Shown piece by piece: positions 17,065-25,136 of a DNA stretch of 64,000 nucleotides. Position 1 is the stretch's first letter, and the number at the start of each line of letters is the position of its first letter. A model generated the notes under the pieces. It worked only from the letters and a program-made list of their open reading frames with translations. It did not search any database and had not been told where the DNA came from. A program made the translations under genes and the position numbers. This DNA is from Rubellimicrobium mesophilum DSM 19309 (lineage in GTDB: Bacteria; Pseudomonadota; Alphaproteobacteria; Rhodobacterales; Rhodobacteraceae), in assembly GCF_000600335.2 (NCBI RefSeq), contig NZ_KK088626.1, positions 60,284 through 124,283 on the forward strand, given 5' to 3'.

Positions 17065-17982
17065 TCATGCCGTCTGCGCGGCCCTGAGTTCGGGTTCGGC
17101 CATGGTGTCGTCCCATAGCCAGTAGCGGATCTCGCCCGGGCAGCGGAAGTTGACGACGCGGTGGTCGCCCCGGGCATCGACCGCATGGATGACGACCCCG
17201 CCGAGGAAGCCGTCCTTCAGCCCAGCCAGATCCTCGACCGCCATGGCGACGGCGTCGTCGAGCGGATGGCCCAGCTTCAGGGCGAGGACGATGCTGCGCG
17301 CGGTGGAGCAGCGCATGGTCATCTCGCCGGTATGGGTGCAGGCGGTCGCGCCGTGGCGGCTGTCGGCGTAGTAGCCCGCGCCGGGGATCGGGCTGTCGCC
17401 CAGCCGGCCCGGATACTTCCAGGCCCAGCCCGAGGTCGAGGTCGCGGCGTGGATGCCGCGCGCGGGATCGGCGCTGAGGTACACGGTGGTGTCGCGCACC
17501 CGCTCCGGGTCGGTGATGGCCCGCAGGAGCGGCGCGAGGGGGATGTCGGGGAACCGCCCCCGCTCCTCGGGCGAGAGCTCCCTCTCCAGCCTCTCCCACC
17601 AGACGCGCCGGCTATCGGGCAGCAGCACGTCCTCGACGGGGAGGCCGATCTCCGAGGCGAAGCGGCGCGCGCCCTCCCCCGTCAGCATCACATGGGGCAG
17701 CCGCTTCATGACCTCGTGCGCGAGCCGCGCCACGTGGAGCGTATGGGGGACCGCGCCGACCGCGCCGACCTCCCGCGTGGTGCCGTCCATCACGGCGGCG
17801 TCGCATTCCATCTCGCCCAGCATGTTGGGCCAGCCGCCGCGGCCGACGCTGCGGACCCGGACCTCGGCCTCGACCTCGCCGATGCCGGCGACCAGGGCGG
17901 TTAGGCTGTCGGCGCCCTCCCGCAGCATCCGCACCGTGGTCGGCACGCCGGGCCAGCCTTCCGCATTGGCGATGAACAGCAT
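17065..17982 (-). CDS. Ntn-hydrolase of the glycosylasparaginase / plant-type L-asparaginase family
   Basis: A 305-residue precursor of the asparaginase-2 family, which cuts itself to expose an N-terminal Thr nucleophile. The candidate nucleophile is T165 in RVRDTTVYL, followed by TSTSGWAWKYPGRLGDSPIP and GAGYYAD, the stretch typical of N4-(beta-N-acetylglucosaminyl)-L-asparaginases. The upstream GWPNMLGEMECDAAVMDG is the usual substrate-side segment. No signal peptide is seen, so it should act in the cytoplasm after import. Glycosylasparaginases split GlcNAc-Asn into aspartate and an amino sugar; plain asparaginase or isoaspartyl peptidase activity is the alternative. It sits between the ATPase and the binding protein of an importer. 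Confidence 0.85.
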   Translation of the reverse strand: MLFIANAEGWPGVPTTVRMLREGADSLTALVAGIGEVEAEVRVRSVGRGGWPNMLGEMECDAAVMDGTTREVGAVGAVPHTLHVARLAHEVMKRLPHVMLTGEGARRFASEIGLPVEDVLLPDSRRVWWERLERELSPEERGRFPDIPLAPLLRAITDPERVRDTTVYLSADPARGIHAATSTSGWAWKYPGRLGDSPIPGAGYYADSRHGATACTHTGEMTMRCSTARSIVLALKLGHPLDDAVAMAVEDLAGLKDGFLGGVVIHAVDARGDHRVVNFRCPGEIRYWLWDDTMAEPELRAAQTA

Positions 17983-17988
17983 GGGGGG

Positions 17989-18723
17989 TCAGTCTTTCCG
18001 CATCTTGGAGAGGAATTGCGCGACGCGCGGCTGCGCCAGCCCGCCGTCCTGCGCGAAGAAGTCCCGAGTCGGCAGGTCCACCAGCAGCACGCCCTTCTCG
18101 AGGAAGACGATGCGGTCGGAGATCTGCCGCGCGAACTCGATCTCGTGGGTGACGAAGACCATGGTGGTGCCGTTCCCGGCGAGCTTGGCGAGGATGTTCA
18201 GCACCTCGGCCGTCATCTCCGGGTCGAGGGCGCTCGTCACCTCGTCGAGCAGCAGGTAACTGGGTTTCATCGCCAAGGCCCGGCAGATGCCGACGCGCTG
18301 GCGTTGCCCGCCCGAGAGCTGGGCCGGATAGGCGTCCGCGCGGTCTTCGAGGCCGACCGAGGCCAGCAGCGCCCGGCCCTCGGCCTCCGCCTCGGCCTTC
18401 GGGCGCTTCAACACCTCGATGGGGGCGAGCGTGATGTTCCGCAGCGCCGTCATGTGCGGGTAGAGGTTGAAGAGCTGGAACACCGTGCCCGACCGCTTGC
18501 GCGCCTCCGCGAGCTCCTTGGGCCTGGACACGTCGAAGCCGTCCACGGTGATCCGGCCTCCGTCGAGCCGTTCGAGCCCGTTGATGCAGCGGATCAGCGT
18601 GGACTTGCCCGAGCCCGAGGAGCCGAGGACGGAGACGACCTCGCCCGGTTTCACGGTCAGGTTGACGCCGTCCAGCACGGTGACGGCGCCAAAGGTCTTT
18701 CGGACGTTCTCGACGTTCAGCAT
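17989..18723 (-). CDS. Amino-acid-type ABC transporter ATP-binding protein (GlnQ-like)
   Basis: A 244-residue ATPase. Walker A is GSSGSGKST, the signature [16 protein letters not shown], Walker B YLLLDEVTSALDPE, and the switch His lies in FVTHEIEFAR. Note Val instead of Pro in the usual DEPTSALD. It follows the permease stop with no gap (TGA then ATG) and precedes the Ntn hydrolase by six bases, so it is co-translated with them. It drives uptake by the two permeases upstream. Confidence 0.93.
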   Translation of the reverse strand: MLNVENVRKTFGAVTVLDGVNLTVKPGEVVSVLGSSGSGKSTLIRCINGLERLDGGRITVDGFDVSRPKELAEARKRSGTVFQLFNLYPHMTALRNITLAPIEVLKRPKAEAEAEGRALLASVGLEDRADAYPAQLSGGQRQRVGICRALAMKPSYLLLDEVTSALDPEMTAEVLNILAKLAGNGTTMVFVTHEIEFARQISDRIVFLEKGVLLVDLPTRDFFAQDGGLAQPRVAQFLSKMRKD

Positions 18724-19395
18724 TCAGAGGCCCCGGAAGGCGCTGTGCGCCCGCAGACGGTGTTCGATGCGCGCGCCCACGCCCGCGACGAGCTTGGCGG
18801 CGAGATAATAGAGAAGGCCCACCACGCTCCAGACGATGAAAGGCTTGAGGGTCCGGAGGTTGAGCGTGGCGCCGATCTTGGCGAGGTCCATGACCCCGAT
18901 CACCGAGATCAGCGACGTCACCTGCAACTGGTTGACCAGGAGTGCGGTGAGCGGCCCGATGGAGAAGGCCGCGGCCTGCGGCGCGATGACGTGGCGGAGC
19001 ACCTGCCAGCGGCTCAGGCCGAAGACGCGTGCCGCCTCGACCTGATCGCGGCCGATGGACTCGATGGCCGAGACGGCGATGACGTAGACGAAGGCGGCGG
19101 TGTTGGCCGAGAGCGTGATGACCGCCGCCTGCACCGGCCCGACGTTCAGGTGGAAGAAGGCTGGGAAGCCGAAGAACACGAGGAAGAGCTGCACCAGCAC
19201 AGGCGAGTTCTTGAGGAGCTCGGTCACGAAGGTGACGGCCTGCGTCAGCCCCGGCACCCGGTAATAGCGGACGACGCCGAGGACCGTGCCGGCTAGGAGG
19301 CCGATCAGCGAGGTGAGCAGGAAGAGCCCGACCGTGACGCCCAGCCCCTGCGCGAGCAGCACGAGGTCGTAGGGGGTGAACTGCGTGAAGCGCAT
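18724..19395 (-). CDS. Amino-acid-type ABC transporter permease
   Basis: A 223-residue HisM/GlnP-type permease with about five helices. Visible family marks are TELLKNSPVLVQLFLVFFG and the ATPase-docking loop VEAARVFGLSRWQVLRHVIAPQA. ATG 19395 overlaps the stop of the first permease by one base (TGATG), indicating coupling; the same frame is open further upstream but runs antisense to nothing meaningful and within the partner gene. Works with the neighbouring permease as a heterodimer. Confidence 0.92.
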   Translation of the reverse strand: MRFTQFTPYDLVLLAQGLGVTVGLFLLTSLIGLLAGTVLGVVRYYRVPGLTQAVTFVTELLKNSPVLVQLFLVFFGFPAFFHLNVGPVQAAVITLSANTAAFVYVIAVSAIESIGRDQVEAARVFGLSRWQVLRHVIAPQAAAFSIGPLTALLVNQLQVTSLISVIGVMDLAKIGATLNLRTLKPFIVWSVVGLLYYLAAKLVAGVGARIEHRLRAHSAFRGL

Positions 19396-20066
19396 CAGCT
19401 CACCTGCCCCATCAGGTCGCGGTTGAGGCGGCGGTGCAGCAGCGCGATGCCGATGGAGACGAGGTAGGTCAGCGCCGCGTAGACGACGAGAAGCACGAAA
19501 TAGACCTCGAAGGGCCGGAAGGTGTCCGAGGCCACGATCTTGGCCTGTCCGGTCAGCTCGTTCAGGGTGATGGTCGACAGGATCGAGGAGGTGAGGATCA
19601 TGTTGATCAGCACCGACCCGAGCGGCCTGACCGAGGTCCGCAGCGCGATGGGGAGCACGATCCTCGTGAAGGTGACGCGCTTCGACAGCCCGCTCACCTC
19701 GGCGGCCTCGAGGATGCCGTTGTCGATGGCAAGGATGCCGGCACGGATGGCGTCCGAGGCATAGGCACCCCCGGCGATGGAGAGCGCGATGACGCCCGTC
19801 GTGAAGGCGTCGATGTAGATGCCGATCTCGGGCAGGCCGTAGTAGAAGAAGAAGAGCTGCACGATGAACGGGACGTTGCGGAACAGGTCGACATAGGCGT
19901 AGGCGGCCCGTCGCGCCCAGCCGCCGGAGGAGGTCCGGGCGATGGCGACGGCCATGCCCAGCACGACGCTTCCCACCAGCGCGAGCCCGCAGACCGCCGC
20001 CGTGAGCATCGCCCCCGAGGCGAGGAAGCCGAGGTGGGGAACGAGGACGCTGAGGTCGAACCGCAA
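19395..20066 (-). CDS. Amino-acid-type ABC transporter permease (first gene of operon)
   Basis: A 223-residue permease of the same HisQ/GlnP type as its partner, with DLFRNVPFIVQLFFFYYGLP and the docking loop ILEAAEVSGLSKRVTFTRIVLP. It opens the operon; the 85-bp gap before it carries a TTGACA box and the LacI-type operator TGAAACCGGTTTCA. The ATG is preceded by AAGGGGGC-like purines only weakly resembling a ribosome site (ATTCCCCC region reads poorly), so the start is probable rather than certain. Confidence 0.9.
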   Translation of the reverse strand: MRFDLSVLVPHLGFLASGAMLTAAVCGLALVGSVVLGMAVAIARTSSGGWARRAAYAYVDLFRNVPFIVQLFFFYYGLPEIGIYIDAFTTGVIALSIAGGAYASDAIRAGILAIDNGILEAAEVSGLSKRVTFTRIVLPIALRTSVRPLGSVLINMILTSSILSTITLNELTGQAKIVASDTFRPFEVYFVLLVVYAALTYLVSIGIALLHRRLNRDLMGQVS

Positions 20067-20082
20067 GGGGGCATTCCATCGG

Positions 20083-20096
20083 TGAAACCGGTTTCA
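20083..20096. promoter_or_regulatory. Perfect LacI-type operator TGAAACCGGTTTCA
   Basis: A 14-bp perfect palindrome with central CG, matching the general LacI/CcpA/FruR operator pattern TGNAANCGNTTNCA. It lies 17-30 bp before the first permease ATG, where it would overlap the transcription start. A further GAAACC half-site lies at 20111-20116. The convergent LacI regulator at 15213-16214 is the nearest candidate to bind here (inference). I saw no other perfect copy in the window. Confidence 0.75.
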
Positions 20097-20124
20097 GCCT
20101 CGCTGGTCACGAAACCTGTGTCAA
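20090..20124 (-). promoter_or_regulatory. Probable promoter of the amino-acid-type ABC operon
   Basis: A consensus -35 box TTGACA is at 20124-20119 on the minus strand. Seventeen bases downstream the sequence GAGGCT is a poor -10 box, immediately followed by the palindromic operator, as expected for a regulated promoter. The -10 element is the weak point of this call. Confidence 0.4.
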
Positions 20125-20151
20125 GGCGGCAGCGACCGCCCAGCACACAGG

Positions 20152-21530
20152 TCAGAGCGGCAGGACGATCTCGGCCCTCAGCCCGCCTCCGGTGCGGTTG
20201 GACAGGCGGATCTCGCCGCTGTGGTCCTCGGCGATGGCCTGGGCGATGCTGAGGCCCAGGCCCGTGCCACCGGAGTCGGAGGAGCGGGCCTGTCGCCACG
20301 GTAGAACGGGGCGAATACCGCCTCCAGCTTCTCCTCCGGAATGCCAGGCCCCCGGTCCTCCACCGAGATGACGGCCCGGCCGCCGGCCTGAGCCACGCTC
20401 ACCCGCGCCTCGTGGCCGTACTTGATGGCGTTCTCCACGAGATTGGTCACCGCCCGCTTGATGGCCAGCCGCTTGCACGCGACGACGAGGCCCGAGGGGA
20501 CGTCGCATTCGATGGCGGCGCCAGAGTCGGCCAAGTCGTCGCAGATGCTCCCGACGAGGGCGCCGAGATCGATCCGGCTCTTGTCCTCGGCCTCGTGTGA
20601 AGCCCGGGCGAAGGTGAGGAAGGTTCCGATGATCGCGTCCACGTCGTCCAGGGCGCGGAGGTTCTTCTCACGTTCCTCCGAAGCCGGCATCATCTCCAGA
20701 CGAAGTCGGATCTGCGTGAGCGGGGTGCGCAGGTCGTGCGAGATCGCGGCAAGAAGCTCGGTCCGCCCCTGGATCAGCTTCACCAGCCGGTTCTGCATGC
20801 TGTTGAAGGCGGCCGCCGCAACGGCAACCTCCTTGGGACCTGTGACCGCCAGCGGCTTCGCGTACAGGTTCCGGCCCAGGCTCTCCGCCGCATCCGCCAA
20901 GCGCCCGAGAGGAGAGGTCACCCGGCTGACGAGCCAGAATGCCACCAGCGCGATCCCGATGACGGCCGAGATGAGGTTGGCGTAGAACAGCCCCTCGGGC
21001 AGGGAGCGGGACCGGTTGATCAGGCCCAGGAAGTTGATCCACTCGTCCGGGCCTTGCCGGATCGAGATCGCCACGTTGGGCGCCTCGAAGGGCACGTTCA
21101 CGGCCCAGGGCGGCGAGCCGGCCCGGCTCGCCGGATCGAAGGGCGGCGGGATCACCCGGTAGCCCGTTTCCTCGATGAAGCGGACGCGCAGGCCGCTCTC
21201 GGAGATCCGCGGCACCTGCGTTCGGAGATATGCGGCGACGTCCAGCTCGGCCTGTGTGGGCTCCGGCACGACCACGGCGGGCTCCTGCGAGACCCAGACC
21301 CGGAAGGCGCGGCTGTCGGAGGAGCGCACAAGAGGATTGCGCCAGCTATCCGGCAGATCGTGCAGGAGGCGGCTGATGCCGGCGGCCCGCTCGGCCCGGT
21401 CGATGGCCTCCGTCATGGCGAGCGCCTCTTGGCGGTCGAGGCTGTAGAAGAGCAGCCCCGCCGCGTGGGACAGCAGGAAGCTCACGACGATGATCGCCGC
21501 CGTCTGGAAGCGCATGCTGCGGAAGGCCAT
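20152..21530 (-). pseudogene. Sensor histidine kinase with one-base frameshift near its 3' end
   Basis: An inner-membrane kinase of the OmpR-partner type: helix near residues 10-30, a periplasmic domain of about 130 residues, a second helix (LISAVIGIALVAFWLVS), HAMP, the phospho-accepting His in AAISHDLRTPLTQIRLRL, the N box LVENAIKYG and G1 box EDRGPGIPEE. After PFYRGDRP (about 20290) the G2 box and end, SSDSGGTGLGLSIAQAIAED, continue in the next frame to the stop at 20152. Adding one base (RGDRARSSDSGG) restores a normal protein of about 458 residues. A sequencing error or a recent mutation are both possible. As read, the ATP lid would be lost. The ATG overlaps the regulator stop by one base. 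Confidence 0.8.
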
Positions 21531-22249
21531 CAGGTCACGTCCGGCGTGAAGAGGTAGCCGTCGCCCCAGACCGTCTTGATGAGGCGCGGGCTCTTGGGGT
21601 CGTCGCCCAGCTTGCGGCGCAGGCGGCTCACCTGGATGTCGATGCTCCGGTCCGAGATCACCGCCGAGCGCCCGCGCGTCGCGTCGAGGAGCTTCTCGCG
21701 CGAGAGGATCATCTGCGGCCAAGTGACGAAGGCCATCAGCAGCTCGAACTCGGCGCTGCTGAGGAGGACCACGACCCCGTCCGAGTCGACCAGCTCGCGC
21801 TTGGCGGTGTCGAGCCGCCAGCCCTCGAAGGAGATGAAGCGGGGCGGCGTGTCCGCCGGGCGCCGGGCCGGCCCGTCGCTGCGCCGGAGCACGGCCTTGA
21901 TGCGGGCGAGGAGCTCGCGCCCGTGGAAGGGCTTCGGCAGGTAGTCGTCGGCGCCCATCTCGAGCCCGAGCACCCGGTCGAAGTCGTCGCCCTTGGCGGT
22001 GAGCATGATGATGGGCGTGGTCATCCCCTCGGCCCGCAGCTCGCGGCAGAAGGTCAGGCCGTCCTTTCCCGGCAGCATGAGGTCGAGGACGATCAGGTCC
22101 ACCGGCCCGGCGTCGAGGGCCCGCCGCCCGGCCCGGACGTCGGCGGCGCGGCTGACCAGGTAGCCCTCGGCCCCGATCAATCGGCCTACGAGGTCGGCGA
22201 TCTCCGGGTCGTCGTCCACGACGAGGATGTGCTGGGCGGGGGCGGCCAT
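21530..22249 (-). CDS. OmpR-family response regulator
   Basis: A 239-residue regulator. The receiver domain has the acidic pair in ILVVDDDPE, phospho-acceptor Asp in IVLDLMLPGKDG, Thr in MLTAKGDD and Lys in LPKPF; the winged-helix DNA-binding domain follows with FISFEGWRLD and the recognition part DRSIDIQVSRLRRKL. ATG 22249 was chosen over an upstream one because GCAGGAGGAGC lies directly before it and the domain begins within eight residues. It is co-translated with the kinase. It may control the neighbouring importer operon on the same strand (inference from position only). Confidence 0.92.
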   Translation of the reverse strand: MAAPAQHILVVDDDPEIADLVGRLIGAEGYLVSRAADVRAGRRALDAGPVDLIVLDLMLPGKDGLTFCRELRAEGMTTPIIMLTAKGDDFDRVLGLEMGADDYLPKPFHGRELLARIKAVLRRSDGPARRPADTPPRFISFEGWRLDTAKRELVDSDGVVVLLSSAEFELLMAFVTWPQMILSREKLLDATRGRSAVISDRSIDIQVSRLRRKLGDDPKSPRLIKTVWGDGYLFTPDVT

Positions 22250-22878
22250 GCTCCTCCTGCGGCCCTGTATCGTCGGTGCGGGCACGCTGGCCCGGCCCCG
22301 TCTTAGCAGACCGCTCCGGCAAGGTCAGGGAAAAGGGATGACAGACTGTGTCGCGAGCCCGCCTCCCCGACACAGTCTGTCACGAACCTGAAAGAGACAC
22401 CGCGAATCCGGAAGCCCCCCGTCACCTAGGTTGGCTCCGACGCCGATGCCCGGCGAGGTTCGCAAGGTAGCAATGGCATGACAGAACGACCGACACCGAC
22501 CGCCAGGAGGGGGCTCGTGACGCAGGAGCCCAGGCGGATCGGCGCCGCCGCGAGGGGCTGGCCCGGGCTCGGCCGGCTCCTCGCGGATCGCGGCCTCGGA
22601 CGGCCAGGAGGGCGTCCGTCCAGCTCCGGCACCACGGTCTCTCGGGCGCTGCGGCCCGGGCGGCCGCGCCCGGGCTGGCCCGCTGACGGCCTCGAATCCC
22701 GGTGCTCTCGTTCCCTCGATCTGTCCCGCACCGGCACTCGGCGGGCCAGATGCCGCTCCTGGCCTGCCCTTCTTTCCTCTGGGGCGGACGCGCGATGTCA
22801 CCCTTGCCGGCCCGCGGACGCAAGCCCGCCCCCTGCTGCTTCAGGACGGAAGGCAACCTGTCGGAGATGCTGTATAGA
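22250..22878. other. Long intergenic region between response regulator and unknown gene
   Basis: 629 bp between divergent genes. It carries one perfect 15-bp inverted repeat (listed separately). Open frames here have the Arg/Pro/Ser-rich composition of random high-GC sequence and no family marks. No RNA gene was recognised. Confidence 0.5.
22339..22382. promoter_or_regulatory. Perfect 15-bp inverted repeat upstream of two-component operon
   Basis: TGACAGACTGTGTCG (22339-22353) and CGACACAGTCTGTCA (22368-22382) are exact reverse complements separated by 14 bases. It lies 90-133 bp upstream of the response regulator start. Each arm is itself a partial dyad (GACA...TGTC), suggesting a protein site used twice rather than only a hairpin. 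The binding factor is unknown; autoregulation by the adjacent response regulator is one option. Confidence 0.65.
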
Positions 22879-23520
22879 ATGACCGATCTCTACCACTCGA
22901 CCGGCCCCCAGGACGACGCGGGCACCCCCCTTCTTCCCGAGACGCTTCGCCTGCTGGAGCGCCTCGGCGGCATGACCTCGGAGGAGTTGGCCTCCCTTCG
23001 CATCGAGAAGTCCCGCCGTGTCGCCTCGTACCACGCGAGGCCGGAGCCGAACGTGCCCCTCCTGAAGTTCCGCATCATGGAGGCCGACCGGAACCTGCTG
23101 ACCTTCGTCGGGCAGGAGGCGGCGGGCTTCGAGGTGCTCCAGGTGTTCTGCGCAGGCTTCCAGTATCACTGGCGCAGCGACCTGTCGCGCGCCTTCGAGG
23201 AGCAGGCGCCGCTCGTGAGCCGGGTCTACGGGCTCTCGGACACCCAGGAGCTTGCCGTGGATCACCTGGTCGTCCCCGTGATCCGCAAGCACCGCGTCCG
23301 CGTGGTCCGGGGCTGGCTCGCCTTCAGCCAGGATCTCGACACCTGCGGCGAGTGGGCCAGCCAGAGCGCCGGTTCCCTGTTCCGCCGGACGGAGCCGGCG
23401 CGGCCCGTGCGGCTCCCCGCGCGGCTCTGGGACCCCGAGCGGCGGCGGCTCCACCCCGCTGGCCTCTTCCGGGCGGTGAACCGGGGATGGCGCGAGTCCC
23501 GGGAGCCGCGTCGTCCTTGA
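22879..23520 (+). CDS. Hypothetical protein, possibly PAS-like
   Basis: About 213 residues from ATG 22879 (an in-frame ATG four codons earlier is possible). I do not recognise the family. The protein is soluble, with no signal peptide or helix. The middle (residues about 60-160) alternates strands and helices in a way compatible with a PAS-type sensor fold (LLKFRIMEADRNLLTFVG, FEVLQVFCAGFQYHWRSDL, HLVVPVIRKHRVRVVRGWL), but this is weak. The last 40 residues are Arg/Pro-rich. The codon pattern is like real genes here. It precedes a lone receiver by 79 bp, so a role in signalling is conceivable. Confidence 0.6.
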   Translation: MTDLYHSTGPQDDAGTPLLPETLRLLERLGGMTSEELASLRIEKSRRVASYHARPEPNVPLLKFRIMEADRNLLTFVGQEAAGFEVLQVFCAGFQYHWRSDLSRAFEEQAPLVSRVYGLSDTQELAVDHLVVPVIRKHRVRVVRGWLAFSQDLDTCGEWASQSAGSLFRRTEPARPVRLPARLWDPERRRLHPAGLFRAVNRGWRESREPRRP

Positions 23521-23599
23521 GGTCCAGCCCGCTCGGGACTGATTGGCTGCCGTACGACGGGCCGCCCGTGCCCATCGAAACTCCACAGGGAGACGACTT

Positions 23600-24073
23600 A
23601 TGACGATCCGGATGAACCATCAGGACCTTGACGCGACCGCCGCGCGGCCCCTGCCGGGCGGTCCAGCCACGGCGCGGAACGACGACATGAGCCGCTTTCA
23701 AAGGGGCCGCCGCGTCCTCGTGCTCGAGAATGACATGATCCTTGCCGATGAACTGCGGCGTGAACTTGAAAACGAAGGTGTCGAGGTGCTGGGGCCTGTG
23801 GCCACCGTGGCCGAGGCGCTGGATCTTCTGCGGTCCGAACCCGGCCCGGATGCGGCCATTCTCGACGTGTTCCTGGACGACGAGGTCGCCTATCCGGTCG
23901 CGGAGGTCCTCAGGAAATGTGGCATCCCGTTCGTCCTCGCCACCAACCGTCTCGCCTGGACGATCCCACGCGCCTATGCCGACGTGCCCCGCGTCGAGAA
24001 GCCGGTCGACATGCGCCGGCTCGCCCGGGCCCTGGCGGGGCGCTCCGCACGTCCCGAGGGGGACCCGGCATGA
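23600..24073 (+). CDS. Stand-alone receiver-domain (CheY-like) response regulator
   Basis: 157 residues: a 35-residue N-terminal extension, then a receiver with VLVLENDMILADEL (acidic pocket), phospho-acceptor Asp in AAILDVFLDD, the Thr position in FVLATNR, and Lys in RVEKPVD. No DNA-binding or enzymatic output domain follows, so it should act by protein contact, like CheY or the small partners of HWE kinases. ATG 23600 follows ACAGGGAGACGAC. Its domain strongly resembles the one at 43540-43926. The stop overlaps the next ATG by four bases. Confidence 0.85.
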   Translation: MTIRMNHQDLDATAARPLPGGPATARNDDMSRFQRGRRVLVLENDMILADELRRELENEGVEVLGPVATVAEALDLLRSEPGPDAAILDVFLDDEVAYPVAEVLRKCGIPFVLATNRLAWTIPRAYADVPRVEKPVDMRRLARALAGRSARPEGDPA

Positions 24074-24393
24074 GGGCGGCCCGGCTCGGACTCGGCCTCC
24101 TTGCGGTCGCGGCGGCCCCGGCGATGGCCGCCGAGACCTTCCTGCAGGTCGCCAATCGAAGCAACCTGACGATCATGGAGATATATGCCTCCCCGGCGGG
24201 CAAGGGTACGTGGGACGAGGACCTTCTCGTCGCCAGGGTGCTCCCTCGTGGCGAGACGGGGACTTTCGTCATCCCCGAGCGACGTCCCGGGTGCACCTAT
24301 GACCTTCGCCTCGTCTTCGAGAACGGGCGGGAGGCCGTGCAGGCCACCGACGCCTGCTCGGGACGGGGCCATGTGGTTCGGGAGGCGCCATGA
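24070..24393 (+). CDS. Small secreted protein of unknown function
   Basis: 107 residues. The first 20 are a signal peptide (RLGLGLLAVAAAPAMAAE). The mature part FLQVANRSNLTIMEIYASP ... LRLVFENGREAV has the look of small periplasmic beta-rich proteins with two Cys (in GCTYDL and DACSG) that could form a disulfide. Family function is unknown to me. It overlaps the receiver gene by four bases (ATGA), so it is co-translated with it. Confidence 0.7.
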   Translation: MRAARLGLGLLAVAAAPAMAAETFLQVANRSNLTIMEIYASPAGKGTWDEDLLVARVLPRGETGTFVIPERRPGCTYDLRLVFENGREAVQATDACSGRGHVVREAP

Positions 24394-24689
24394 TCCGTCC
24401 GCCCATCGAGCCGTTCGAGAATCCGGCCATAGGCGACACCGCAGGCGCATGGGGACCCCGGATCGAGGTCGGCCCTGACATGGCGCCCGCACCCACGGAG
24501 GAAAGGACGAGCATGGATGTCGGCCCGATTCGCACGACACCGAGCCAGCCTGACATCGGCCCCCTGGGTTCGTCGGCCGAGGGCGGCCACCCGGTCGCTC
24601 TGGACGAGCCCCATCGCCTGCCCGAGCAGCCCGCAAGGCCACCCCGTGGCCGGGACCTTCGGCTGCCGAAGGTCGTGACCAGCGCCTGA
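24390..24689 (+). CDS. Possible small hypothetical protein
   Basis: 99 residues, Pro-rich and without hydrophobic segments, starting in an ATGA overlap with the preceding gene. No family resemblance is seen. The overlap and same strand favour a real gene; the composition (GPRIEVGPDMAPAPTEER) and lack of motifs leave it doubtful. Confidence 0.35.
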   Translation: MIRPPIEPFENPAIGDTAGAWGPRIEVGPDMAPAPTEERTSMDVGPIRTTPSQPDIGPLGSSAEGGHPVALDEPHRLPEQPARPPRGRDLRLPKVVTSA

Positions 24690-25136
24690 ATGGACCATCG
24701 CCCTCGCCGACTGCGCCTGGAGCCGAGTAGGTCGCCGCCATTGCCCGGCCTGCCATCGGAGCGCCTGGCCCGAGCCGGCTGAACGAGCGGTCGGTCGCTT
24801 CCGCGATCTCCACGACGTCCTGAGGCGCTCGCCTGCCGTGCGGCCGCTTCCCCCTTTGACGCCCTCGGTGGCGGAGCGTCGGAGACCGATCGAGCCTCAC
24901 TGCTCCCATCCGCCGGCTCTGCGCGCCGGAATGTCGGGAGACCGGCCGCCATTCCGCCAAGTCAGCCATGCGGCTCCGACTTGATCTGACGCCCCTCCGC
25001 CCCTTAGTTCGATGCAGACGGCCGGACAGCGGCCGGATCCCGGCCCGGGTGGCAGCCCCGGGCCTCGCCGGTCTCCGCAAGGGACCGCCGGCGGCACGTC
25101 GGGGAGCGCCACACAAGGGAGACGTCCGACCCGAGC
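24690..25136. other. Intergenic region before the Mrp operon
   Basis: 447 bp with no supportable gene. It should contain the promoter of the antiporter operon, but I could not pick out a convincing -35/-10 pair. The frame open through this stretch from 24968 is the shadow of the next gene. Confidence 0.4.

Noticed and set aside
22339..22382. Inverted repeat as a CRISPR or transposon end
   Set aside because: Only one copy is seen, with no spacer array and no transposase between the arms.
22478..22882. Possible small gene between the two-component pair and the unknown protein
   Set aside because: The product is Arg/Pro/Ser-rich with no family marks or ribosome site.
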